Of a DNA stretch of 64,000 bases, positions 24,764-31,909 are shown in pieces; within the stretch, counting starts at the first letter, position 1; each line of letters starts with the position of its first letter. Position numbers and translations under genes: made by a program. Under the pieces are notes generated by a model that was not told where the DNA came from, did not search any database, and was given only the letters and a program-made list of their open reading frames with translations. This DNA comes from Bacteroidota bacterium (lineage in GTDB: Bacteria; Bacteroidota; Bacteroidia; Chitinophagales; Chitinophagaceae): assembly GCA_023428755.1 (NCBI GenBank), contig JAEYWX010000025.1:62001-126000 (forward strand), read 5' to 3'.

Positions 24764-24769
24764 GAGAAT

Positions 24770-24799
24770 CAAATGTAGAAAGGGTTTTTGATAAAACAA
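24770..24799 (-). promoter_or_regulatory. Promoter of the aromatic superoperon
   Basis: On the minus strand TTG (24799-24797), a 19-base spacer and TACATTTG (24777-24770) match the Bacteroidota -33/-7 consensus TTG/TAnnTTTG exactly. The leader ATG begins 6 bases after the -7 box. Confidence 0.85.
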
Positions 24800-24882
24800 G
24801 TGTTAGCTGCAAAAAAAATCTGTGTATCAGTAACGGCACTTTGGCAGTTAGCAGCAAGAAAACAGATGAAAGTGAGAAACGA

Positions 24883-24903
24883 AAAAAGCCATTCCAAGAA
24901 TGG
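24883..24903 (-). terminator. Rho-independent terminator after the small lipoprotein gene
   Basis: CCATTC (24889-24894) pairs with GAATGG (24898-24903); on the minus strand the stem is followed by CTTTTTTC. It also insulates the superoperon promoter from upstream transcription. Confidence 0.75.
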
Positions 24904-24945
24904 AACGGCCGTTAACGATTGCTTGCCATATGAAAATTTTTACAT

Positions 24946-24995
24946 CAGATCCTTCATTCCCCGGCAAGCTGGGCAACCCTTCTTCACGGGATCTG
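24946..24995. other. Structured element in the 3' region of the small lipoprotein gene
   Basis: CAGATCC (24946-24952) pairs perfectly with GGATCTG (24989-24995), enclosing about 36 bases with a nested GGG-CAA-CCC hairpin (24971-24979) and a GGCAAGC stretch. It lies between the lipoprotein stop and its terminator. I could not match it to an RNA family; it may be a REP-like repeat or a small structured RNA. Confidence 0.4.
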
Positions 24996-25004
24996 GTTCA
25001 GAAA

Positions 25005-25187
25005 TTACTTAGCTGTAGTGTCAGCACCAGTTGTGTCAGCAGCAGGAGCAGCTGTAGTGTCAACAGCAGGAGCAGCTGTAGTGTCAACAGCAGGAGTAGT
25101 TGTTGTGTCAGTTGCTTCAGTCTTGTCACCTTCGTTGTTACAAGCTACAAAACCGAGGATAGCTAACGCTAATAAAACCTTTTTCAT
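25005..25187 (-). CDS. Small Ala/Thr/Asp-rich repeat lipoprotein
   Basis: The 60-residue precursor has a lipoprotein signal (MKKVLLALAILGFVAC) and a mature chain of nearly perfect VDTTAAPA repeats ending ADTTGADTTAK. Such short, acidic, unstructured lipoproteins are common in Bacteroidota and of unknown function. At DNA level the repeat unit (GTTGACACTACAGCTGCTCC-type, 24 bases) is almost identical twice, so copy number may vary by slippage. Confidence 0.8.
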   Translation of the reverse strand: MKKVLLALAILGFVACNNEGDKTEATDTTTTPAVDTTAAPAVDTTAAPAADTTGADTTAK

Positions 25188-25330
25188 TCTTTCTAATTTT
25201 TAAAGTTTAAGATAATTATCAGGGATTAATACAGCAAGCGGGAAAAGGTAACCCGGTTTTTTTAAAAAATATTTTTAGCCGTTCTTTGGGTTACAATTTG
25301 CCCGTTTGGGTATTAAAATAACAGACATAA

Positions 25331-25897
25331 GTGAAACCTGAGATAAACGAATCGGAATTACTGAACGGATTGGCCCGGAACGACAGAAAGGCGGTTGAAA
25401 CGCTGTACAAGCAGAATTACGGTATGATCCAGGCATTCATCCTGAATAATAACGGTACAGCCGACGATGCGAGGGATATTTTTCAGGAAGCGATCATTGT
25501 TCTTTTTGAGAAGGTAAAAGAAGGCTCGCTGGAGCTCAACTGCCAGATCAAAACCTATGTGTATTCGGTTTGCAGGCGGCTCTGGTTGAAACGCTTACAG
25601 CAATTGCAACGGTTTGGCACCCCGGTTGAAAGCCTGGAAGAAGTGGTGCCGGTGGAAGAAGAGCTGGAGGAACATGACCGGAAAAACGAAGCGTTTGCAG
25701 TGATGGAAAAAGCAATGACTCACTTAGGTGAACCTTGCAAAAGTTTACTGGAAGCCTATTATATCCAGAAAAAACAAATGCTCGACATTGCTGCCGATTT
25801 TGGCTACACCAATGCGGATAATGCCAAAAACCAGAAGTACAAATGCCTGATGCGGTTAAAGAAAATATTCTTTGCTCAATATAAAAAAGCGGATTGA
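25331..25897 (+). CDS. ECF-type RNA polymerase sigma factor
   Basis: A 188-residue sigma-70 family protein with GTG start. Region 2 is visible as ALYKQNYGMIQAFIL-type helix (ETLYKQNYGMIQAFI) and GTADDARDIFQEAIIVLFEKV; region 4 as LGEPCKSLLEAYYIQKKQML followed by DIAADFGYTNADNAKNQKYKCLMRLKK. The usual ExVA/xLG wording of region 4 is diverged (MLDIAADFGYTNADNAKNQK). It is followed after 2 bases by a membrane protein with an anti-sigma-like N-terminus and a protease domain. An inverted GTAACCC (25248) / GGGTTAC (25288) pair lies upstream and could be an autoregulatory site. Confidence 0.88.
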   Translation: MKPEINESELLNGLARNDRKAVETLYKQNYGMIQAFILNNNGTADDARDIFQEAIIVLFEKVKEGSLELNCQIKTYVYSVCRRLWLKRLQQLQRFGTPVESLEEVVPVEEELEEHDRKNEAFAVMEKAMTHLGEPCKSLLEAYYIQKKQMLDIAADFGYTNADNAKNQKYKCLMRLKKIFFAQYKKAD

Positions 25898-25899
25898 AG

Positions 25900-26997
25900 A
25901 TGGATGAAATTTTATTACTAGATGCTACTGAACGCTACCTCAACGGTGAAATGAATGCGGAGGAGAAAGCTATGTTTGAGCAACTGCGGCAAAACAGCCA
26001 GGAAGTTGATCAGATGGTTGTAGAGCATTCGCTGTTTCTGCAACAGATCAATCGTTACGGCAGCATCCGTGAAATGAAACATTCGCTGCATGAGGTACAC
26101 AACCAATTGCTGCAGGATGGTGCAATCCAGGAAGAAGTACTGTCAACAGGTGCCAAAGTGGTGAATATGTGGAAGCGTTACAAGCGTACTATTACCATTG
26201 CTGCATCGATTGCCGGAATTACAGCGTTAACAATCAGTGGAATGACATTGCTCGTTGCACCAAAAGGAAACGAAAAAGCTATTACCGATCTGAGCAAAAA
26301 AGTGTCGGATCTTGAGCGAAACCAACGTGCACAAGCCAACCAGATCAATACGGTTATCAGCAAGCTTGAACCGGGAGCTGTAATTAAAGAAAGCGGCTCT
26401 GCTTTCCTGGTTGATGGTAAAGGCTACCTCGTTACAAATGCACACGTAGTACGGAATGCAAAAGGTATTATTGTATTGAACAATAAAGGCGCTGAGTTCA
26501 AAGCCATCATTGTAAAAATTGACGAAGCAAAAGATATCGCTATATTAAAAGTTGTTGATAAAGATTACAAATCGCTTGGATTACTTCCATACGGTATCCG
26601 CAAATCATCGACCGATATTGCTGAACCCATTTTCACACTTGGTTATCCCCGTAATGAAATTGTGTATGGTGAAGGTTACCTGAGTGCTAAAACCGGTTTC
26701 AATGGTGATACACTCAGTTGCCAGATCGCTGTTGCAGCTAACCCCGGCAATAGTGGCGGACCGGTATTTAACAAGCAAGGCGAAGTAATTGGTATTTTAA
26801 GTACAAAAGAAACAAAGGCCGATGGTGTGGTATTCGCCATCCAGTCGAAATATATTATTGAAACCGTGAATCAGTTGAAGAAAGATGATTCAACCATTGA
26901 ATTAAAACTCCCATCTAAATCATCTGTAAAAGGTCTCGATGCCAAGCAGCAGGTGAAAAAGATTCAGGATTATGTGTACATGGTGAAGGTGTATTAA
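25900..26997 (+). CDS. Membrane anti-sigma-like / trypsin-like serine protease fusion
   Basis: The ATG at 25900 gives 365 residues. The first ~80 residues (LLLDATERYLNGEMNAEEKA, then FEQLRQNSQEVDQMV) have the cytoplasmic layout of Bacteroidota anti-sigma factors. One membrane helix follows (about 98-120, TIAASIAGITALTISGMTLLV), then a short coiled coil (DLSKKVSDLERNQ) and a DegP-like S1C protease: catalytic His in VTNAHVV, Asp in KDIAILKV, Ser in NPGNSGGPVF. There is no PDZ domain. The protease lies on the periplasmic side. Linked to the sigma gene, it may sense envelope stress and release the sigma factor (inference). Confidence 0.88.
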   Translation: MDEILLLDATERYLNGEMNAEEKAMFEQLRQNSQEVDQMVVEHSLFLQQINRYGSIREMKHSLHEVHNQLLQDGAIQEEVLSTGAKVVNMWKRYKRTITIAASIAGITALTISGMTLLVAPKGNEKAITDLSKKVSDLERNQRAQANQINTVISKLEPGAVIKESGSAFLVDGKGYLVTNAHVVRNAKGIIVLNNKGAEFKAIIVKIDEAKDIAILKVVDKDYKSLGLLPYGIRKSSTDIAEPIFTLGYPRNEIVYGEGYLSAKTGFNGDTLSCQIAVAANPGNSGGPVFNKQGEVIGILSTKETKADGVVFAIQSKYIIETVNQLKKDDSTIELKLPSKSSVKGLDAKQQVKKIQDYVYMVKVY

Positions 26998-27029
26998 GAA
27001 TTGGTTTTCCTGTACGGTTATGAAACTAA

Positions 27030-27053
27030 AAACCCCCGACATGTCGGGGGTTT
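27030..27053. terminator. Bidirectional terminator
   Basis: AAACCCCCGACATGTCGGGG with TTT completes a perfect 24-base palindrome between convergent genes, flanked by A-rich and T-rich tails, so it can serve both strands. Confidence 0.9.
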
Positions 27054-27077
27054 ACTTTTATCAGTCGGTTTTGGTTC

Positions 27078-27554
27078 TTACCATTTATCAACTTCTTCAT
27101 TTGCCAGGTTATCACCTGTTGAAACATCGGCTGATGCAGCCGGTGCTTCTGCAACCTGAACAGGAGCGGGAGCAGGTGCAGGTGCAGCTTCAGTTACTGC
27201 AGCGCTGGTTCCGTTTGAAGATTCGTTTACATAGTCACCATCTCCATCACCACTTGAAGGAGCATCATCATGATTAAAGGCATCGAAATCAAAATCGGGC
27301 ATGAGGTCTGTTTTCACATAATCAACCGCTTCATTCAATCCCTTGATAAACTTGTTGAAGTCTTCTTTGTACAGAAAAATCTTATGACGGTCGTATCCTT
27401 CACCTGTAAAGCGTTTACGGCTCTCCGTAATGGTGAGGTAATAATCGTTGCCACGTGTAGATCTCACATCAAAGAAATACGTTCTTCTCTTTCCGGCACG
27501 GATCCGCTTGCTGTAAATGCTTTCCATCCGTTTGTCGTTGTTTTCGTACGCCAC
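27078..27554 (-). CDS. PUR-alpha-like DNA/RNA-binding protein (DUF3276)
   Basis: The N-terminal ~85 residues form one PUR repeat: SIYSKRIRAGKRRTYFFDVR, YYLTITESRKRF and KIFLYKEDFNKFIKGLNEAV. Bacterial PUR proteins dimerise to a fold related to eukaryotic Pur-alpha and bind single-stranded nucleic acid. The C-terminal half is a low-complexity acidic and Ala/Pro tail (APAPAPAPVQVAEAPA). A well-formed promoter lies 46 bases upstream and a terminator downstream, so it is a single-gene unit. Confidence 0.9.
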   Translation of the reverse strand: MAYENNDKRMESIYSKRIRAGKRRTYFFDVRSTRGNDYYLTITESRKRFTGEGYDRHKIFLYKEDFNKFIKGLNEAVDYVKTDLMPDFDFDAFNHDDAPSSGDGDGDYVNESSNGTSAAVTEAAPAPAPAPVQVAEAPAASADVSTGDNLANEEVDKW

Positions 27555-27599
27555 AGTTTTTAAGTTTTAGTTAGTGCAATGCTATTTTTCAAACAGCGA

Positions 27600-27628
27600 C
27601 AAAGATATATTTCTTTTCGATTTAGCAA
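27600..27628 (-). promoter_or_regulatory. Promoter of the PUR protein gene
   Basis: Minus strand TTG (27628-27626), 18-base spacer, TATCTTTG (27607-27600): exact match to the phylum consensus. Confidence 0.8.
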
Positions 27629-27667
27629 AATTTTCCAAAAAAGCATTTCGATGCCGGTTTTTCACTC

Positions 27668-29485
27668 TCAGGAAGGGTCTTCTTCGAGCTGTTGACGGTT
27701 GTATAAATCAGCATACAATCCCTGTTGCTGCAGCAGTTCTTCGTGTGTACCCTGCTCCGCAATTCGTCCATTATCCATTACAATGATCCGGTCAAATTGC
27801 AGGAGTGAAAAAATGCGGTGGGTAATTACAATTGCTGTTTTATCCTGTAAAAAAGTAGATAAATGTGTAAGTATTTCCTGCTCTGTTCTTGCATCTACCG
27901 CATTCAAACAATCATCAAGTATAATGAGGCAGGGATCTTTTACCAATGCACGGGCAATAGAAATCCGTTGCTTTTGCCCGCCACTGAGTGTTACACCACG
28001 TTCACCCACCATTGTTTGATACGATGCAGGAAACGATTCGATATCCTTATGCACCGATGCAGCAATTGCAGCCATTTTTATTCTATCTGCATCCGCACTT
28101 CCCCCAAACGAAATATTATTGGCAATACTATCGCTGAAAAGAAATACTTCCTGCGGCACATAACTTATCTGGCTACGGAAATATTGAAGATCGAGTTGCT
28201 TTACATCGATCCCATCCACTTTTACGGTTCCGCTTTCCGGATCATAAAACCGCAGCAGTAATTGCCCGATGGTTGTTTTGCCGGAACCGGTACGACCGAT
28301 TAAGGCAATCTTTTCACCCTTTTTAATTGTGAGATTAAAATCATCCAATGCAACAATGCCCGTATGCGGATATACAAAACGCACATGGCTGAATTCAATA
28401 TTGCCCTGCAACTGATGTTTGATGGCATCTGCCGGCGGTTGTATCGTTGATTCGGTCAACAGAAATTCGTTTAACCGGCGCTGTGAGGCAGCTGCACGTT
28501 GAATGGTACTGGCCACCCATCCGATGGCACTTACCGGAAATGCCAACATGGTTAAATACATAATGAAAGCAGCCATATCACCAAAGTTGATCTCGCCTTC
28601 CATGTATTTTAATCCACCTATCAAAATCACCAGCAAGGTGCTGATGCCAATGATCAACCCCATGATGGGAAAATAGATCGCTTCTGTTTTATACAAACTC
28701 ATGGCACTGCTGCGGTATTGCTCACTGTTGGTTTGAAAAAAACGCAGCATGGCTTTTTCCTGTACAAATGATTTGATGACACGAATTCCGGAATACGATT
28801 GCTGGGCATTGGTTGTAAGATCAGATAACTTGGACTGTACTTCTTCGCTTCGTTTGTTGATGATGTTATTTACATAATAAATAGTGATGGCGAGGATGGG
28901 CATAGGCGCCAGCACATACAACGACAGCTCTGCATTTTTTTTCACCATATAAAACACACTCAGCGAAATCAATGCAATGAGATTGATGAGATACATAATG
29001 GCCGGCCCCGTGTACATCCGCACACGGCTCACATCTTCGGCAATACGATTCATCAGATCTCCGGTTTCGTTTGTTTTGTAAAAATTGGTATCGAGCTGGA
29101 GATAGTGTTGAAACACTTCATTTTTCTGATCGAACTCAATATGACGGCTCATTACAATAATGGTTTGCCGCATCAGGAACATAAAAAAACCACGCAGTAC
29201 CGCAAAGAGTAAAAGAATAATCCCAAACAGCGCAACAATTCCGGTAAACGAAAACGAAAGTGCTTCGATCCATTCAATTGTGCGGGTAACCAACCAATCG
29301 TTTTGCAGTATGATCTTTTCGCTGGCTGTGCCCGTTAAAAAAGCCTGTACTTTATCAATAATATAACCGGTAACCTGCGGCGCCAGCACCGCAAAATAAT
29401 TGGATATAAAAATGAAGACAATACCAAGTGTTAAACGCCACCTGTATTTCCAGAAATATTTATTGAGATACGAGAGTTGCTTCAT
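27668..29485 (-). CDS. ABC exporter, fused membrane and ATPase domains
   Basis: I choose the start at 29485 (MKQLSYLNKYFWKYRW) because a perfect promoter ends 7 bases before it; an in-frame ATG lies 39 bases upstream but within the promoter. About 605 residues: six membrane helices (residues ~15-310), then the nucleotide-binding domain with IALIGRTGSGKTTIGQ (Walker A), VTLSGGQKQRISIARAL (signature) and LIILDDCLNAVDA (Walker B). An Asp occupies the usual catalytic Glu position, as in YheI/LmrC-type half-transporters. Likely lipid or drug export; substrate unknown. No partner half-transporter is adjacent. Confidence 0.92.
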   Translation of the reverse strand: MKQLSYLNKYFWKYRWRLTLGIVFIFISNYFAVLAPQVTGYIIDKVQAFLTGTASEKIILQNDWLVTRTIEWIEALSFSFTGIVALFGIILLLFAVLRGFFMFLMRQTIIVMSRHIEFDQKNEVFQHYLQLDTNFYKTNETGDLMNRIAEDVSRVRMYTGPAIMYLINLIALISLSVFYMVKKNAELSLYVLAPMPILAITIYYVNNIINKRSEEVQSKLSDLTTNAQQSYSGIRVIKSFVQEKAMLRFFQTNSEQYRSSAMSLYKTEAIYFPIMGLIIGISTLLVILIGGLKYMEGEINFGDMAAFIMYLTMLAFPVSAIGWVASTIQRAAASQRRLNEFLLTESTIQPPADAIKHQLQGNIEFSHVRFVYPHTGIVALDDFNLTIKKGEKIALIGRTGSGKTTIGQLLLRFYDPESGTVKVDGIDVKQLDLQYFRSQISYVPQEVFLFSDSIANNISFGGSADADRIKMAAIAASVHKDIESFPASYQTMVGERGVTLSGGQKQRISIARALVKDPCLIILDDCLNAVDARTEQEILTHLSTFLQDKTAIVITHRIFSLLQFDRIIVMDNGRIAEQGTHEELLQQQGLYADLYNRQQLEEDPS

Positions 29486-29492
29486 GCGGTTG

Positions 29493-29521
29493 CAAAGGTA
29501 CAACGTGAATACCCTCCGCAA
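29493..29521 (-). promoter_or_regulatory. Promoter of the ABC exporter gene
   Basis: Minus strand TTG (29521-29519), 18-base spacer, TACCTTTG (29500-29493). Only 7 bases separate the -7 box from the chosen ATG, predicting an almost leaderless message. Confidence 0.8.
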
Positions 29522-29612
29522 CACCGTTCATCAAATGATGTATTTCTCAGACGCTCCTTTCGGACAAATCTGTTTCATAATTTTTCGTCCGGCATAGCGT
29601 CTGAAGGCAATT

Positions 29613-29664
29613 AGGATTGAATGTAGTTCTGCAGTTGTATTGCCATTGTTGGTCGCCGACCAAC
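29613..29664. repeat. Degenerate duplicate of the CBS gene 3' end, with hairpin
   Basis: Positions 29613-29637 repeat 29672-29696 (the last codons of the CBS gene) at about 20 of 25 bases. A perfect TTGGTCG-C-CGACCAA hairpin lies between the copies at 29649-29663. Confidence 0.6.
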
Positions 29665-29669
29665 ATGTA

Positions 29670-30098
29670 CTATGATTGGATGTAATTCTGAAGTTGCTCA
29701 ATGGTTTCTTTTTGCGACAGAATGGTTTCTGTTACCACATCCGTAATGGAAATAATACCGCATACCATGTCGTTTTCAAACACCGGCAAGTAACGGATAT
29801 TGCTTTCACTCATAATGTGCATGCAGGTTTCAATGGAATTATCGGGAGTAATGCGTGGCAGACCGGTACTCATAATATCTTTTACAAATGTTTCGGCGGA
29901 GGCTTTGCCTTTCAGTATCACTTTTCGTGCATAGTCACGTTCGGTCATTACGCCTAGGTAATCACTTCCCTGCATTACCATCACAGATCCAATGTTTTTA
30001 TCGGCCATCAACTGAAGCGCCTGTAAAACCGGCAAACCGGGTTCAACTGAAATTATGTTTTTTCCTTTCCGCTGGAGAATGTGTGCTACTTTTCGCAT
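29670..30098 (-). CDS. CBS-domain pair protein
   Basis: The start at 30098 (MRKVAHILQRKGKN) gives 142 residues; 22 codons further upstream are open but fall in a long hairpin. Two CBS motifs are complete: IISVEPGLPVLQALQLMADK with VMQGSDYLGVMTERDYAR, and PRITPDNSIETCMHIMSE with ENDMVCGIISITDV. A stand-alone pair typically binds adenosine nucleotides and regulates a partner; none is evident here. Confidence 0.9.
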   Translation of the reverse strand: MRKVAHILQRKGKNIISVEPGLPVLQALQLMADKNIGSVMVMQGSDYLGVMTERDYARKVILKGKASAETFVKDIMSTGLPRITPDNSIETCMHIMSESNIRYLPVFENDMVCGIISITDVVTETILSQKETIEQLQNYIQS

Positions 30099-30127
30099 TG
30101 TTCCGGTTTTTGATTGCTTTAAATTAC

Positions 30128-30180
30128 AGAAGAATTTCAAAAGATGTGCGTTACTATTGCACATCTTTTGAAATTCTTCT
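30128..30180. repeat. 22-bp perfect hairpin
   Basis: The 22 bases at 30128-30149 are the exact reverse complement of 30159-30180, separated by a 9-base loop. The stem is AT-rich, has no U-tract, and lies between the cupin and CBS genes (both minus). Confidence 0.9.
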
Positions 30181-30212
30181 TTTACAAGCTTTTCAAACCT
30201 TCCAGGTTGTAC

Positions 30213-30707
30213 TTATCTTCCAAAATCATCCTGCAACCGTACAATATCATCTTCATCTGATGGATTGGAAGGATCCGTATGTTGCCATATCTCAGCAATT
30301 ACACCCCAGTCTTTCAAGCCAACCAGGCGATGACGTTGTCCTTTGTTAAGTACAATGATATCACCCGGTTCAAATTCATTGATTTCCTGTTGCTCATCTG
30401 TATCACTCATCACCACCCCTACTTCGCCTTGTGCTACACGCCATATCTCAGCACGGCGGTGATGGTATTGCCAGGAAAGACGTTGCCCGGGTGCAACACA
30501 TAAAACTTTTGGGCTTAATTTATTTCCCAACATCAACTCTTCCTTCTTGTAAGTAGGAAAATATTCTTCAATGAATTTATCGGCCTGGCTTTCGTCCAGT
30601 ACAAAAAAACCACCCCATGGGCGACTGAAGTCAGATGCCTGAATGCGAAACCCCTCCTGTTCCAGTAGCTGTTGCTGTTGTTCAAAAAAATCCTGTTTCT
30701 CGGTCAT
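30213..30707 (-). CDS. Cupin protein, type II phosphomannose isomerase-like
   Basis: The 164-residue product has SRPWGGFFVLDESQAD, then a cupin core: PGQRLSWQYHHRRAEIWRVA (metal-binding His pair and Glu) and PGDIIVLNKGQRHRLVGL. This corresponds to the C-terminal half of bifunctional mannose-1-phosphate guanylyltransferase/isomerases and to small mannose-6-phosphate isomerases. The substrate sugar cannot be read from sequence. It is monocistronic or co-transcribed with the CBS gene, interrupted by the 22-bp hairpin. Confidence 0.83.
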   Translation of the reverse strand: MTEKQDFFEQQQQLLEQEGFRIQASDFSRPWGGFFVLDESQADKFIEEYFPTYKKEELMLGNKLSPKVLCVAPGQRLSWQYHHRRAEIWRVAQGEVGVVMSDTDEQQEINEFEPGDIIVLNKGQRHRLVGLKDWGVIAEIWQHTDPSNPSDEDDIVRLQDDFGR

Positions 30708-30754
30708 AATAGTATTTGTTTCAGGGTAAAAATAATCGAAGGCTCAATCAGGGC

Positions 30755-30781
30755 AAAAAAAAAACCCTCAAAACTGAGGGT
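30755..30781 (-). terminator. Rho-independent terminator
   Basis: ACCCTCA (30764-30770) pairs with TGAGGGT (30775-30781) with a long T run on the minus strand; it ends the three-gene AGIIYVP cluster, and the T-rich right side also allows plus-strand use. Confidence 0.9.
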
Positions 30782-30801
30782 CTTTTTTGGGATTGACTTG
30801 T

Positions 30802-31248
30802 TTATGCTGATAATGCAACGATCCAAAGTATAAAGAATACAAGTGATGCCAACCAGGCCAAGCCAGACAAATACCATACAAATGGTATAAACCAGCCTAG
30901 AATACTGAGTACAATGGCAACCAGTGCAAAAATGATCCAGAGGCGGAGCATTTGCTTTTTATCTTTTATATCGATGCTTTTTTTACCTGCCACCGCATTT
31001 TTTTTCAACTTCTTCTGAACCATTTTCAACGCCAGTTTTTCAGCGATCGTCATTTTCTTTCCCGTTAACTGCTCCACTTTTGCGGGAGTTAAGGAAAGAA
31101 TGGTTTTACTGTCGAAGTGGTTGAATTGCTCAGTGGGAGCCGTTCCTGTTTTTGCATTGTCAGTTACATTTGCCGGTACATAAATAATACCTGCCTGAGT
31201 TGAGATACTGAACACTACAGCTGACAAAATGATGATGAGTTTACGCAT
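30802..31248 (-). CDS. Exported AGIIYVP-module membrane protein (member 1)
   Basis: 148 residues: signal peptide (MRKLIIILSAVVFSISTQA), then the module AGIIYVPANVTDNAKTG and SLTPAKVEQLTGKKMTIAEK (about residues 20-80), a basic stretch and two or three C-terminal membrane segments (LWIIFALVAIVLSILGWFI, YLSGLAWLASLVFFILW). The N-terminal 75 residues are closely similar to the next gene's, but the C-terminus differs. I do not recognise a named family. Located after its paralogues, before a strong terminator. Confidence 0.75.
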   Translation of the reverse strand: MRKLIIILSAVVFSISTQAGIIYVPANVTDNAKTGTAPTEQFNHFDSKTILSLTPAKVEQLTGKKMTIAEKLALKMVQKKLKKNAVAGKKSIDIKDKKQMLRLWIIFALVAIVLSILGWFIPFVWYLSGLAWLASLVFFILWIVALSA

Positions 31249-31390
31249 GTTAAATTGTTTTGGTTATGATTAAAAATGTAAACAAAATAAAAACTGATTA
31301 CGGAATAACAAAACAATTCTTCATTAATTTAAATATTGCTGCAGGTATTATTAAATCGTGTAACCCTCCAATTTGAATCTGTACAACAAA

Positions 31391-31415
31391 GAAGGCCCTC
31401 TTTTCAGAAGGCCTT
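31391..31415 (-). terminator. Probable terminator between paralogues
   Basis: AAGGCC (31392-31397) pairs with GGCCTT (31410-31415); on the minus strand CTTTG follows. It implies that member 2 can be transcribed separately from member 1. Confidence 0.6.
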
Positions 31416-31439
31416 TATGTTTTGTATTATTTCGTATGC

Positions 31440-31874
31440 TTATGGATAATATTTCTTCATTACAACCAAAGCATGAATTAAACCAGGCAGCCAGAATAAG
31501 AAGGTAAGAATTAAATTGACGATCCAGGTGCTTCCACTCCAGTCGTCCATTACGCCCATTGCGATCCATGCCAATCCAAAGATGGCTAATACAATGTAGA
31601 GGCCTTTGGAAATATCGCCGGCTTTTTTAGCTCTTTTCTGCGCCATTTTTAACGCCAGCTTTTGGGCAATTGTCATTTTCTTTCCTGTTAACTGCTCCAT
31701 TTTAGCAGGCGTTAATGAAAGAAGTGTTTTGTTGTCGAAATTTTTGAACTGTTCTGCTGCAGTTACTCCCGTTTTTGCGTTATCGGTAGCATTGGCAGGC
31801 ACATAAATAATACCAGCCTGTGTTGAAGAAATGCTGAGAACAATTGCAGTTAGCACGATGATTAGTTTACGCAT
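31440..31874 (-). CDS. Exported AGIIYVP-module protein with YqaE/Pmp3-like domain (member 2)
   Basis: 144 residues. Residues 1-75 repeat the signal peptide and module of member 1 (AGIIYVPANATDNAKTG, SLTPAKMEQLTGKKMTIAQK). The C-terminal ~50 residues (SGSTWIVNLILTFLFWLPGL followed by IHALVVMKKYY) match the YqaE/Pmp3 (UPF0057) two-helix membrane family, whose members influence membrane potential and stress tolerance. A signal-peptide module on a Pmp3 domain is not standard. Confidence 0.8.
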   Translation of the reverse strand: MRKLIIVLTAIVLSISSTQAGIIYVPANATDNAKTGVTAAEQFKNFDNKTLLSLTPAKMEQLTGKKMTIAQKLALKMAQKRAKKAGDISKGLYIVLAIFGLAWIAMGVMDDWSGSTWIVNLILTFLFWLPGLIHALVVMKKYYP

Positions 31875-31909
31875 GGTAATTTGTTTTGATTATAATAAAA
31901 ATAGAAAAA

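Noticed and set aside
24946..24995. Possible SRP RNA or SAM-type riboswitch
   Set aside because: The GGCAA and CCCGG words are suggestive, but the conserved SRP GGAAG loop and the SAM-I helix order are absent; kept only as an unassigned structured element.
25018..25160. Short tandem repeat as CRISPR or regulatory array
   Set aside because: The repeats are coding and in frame (VDTTAAPA units of a small lipoprotein).
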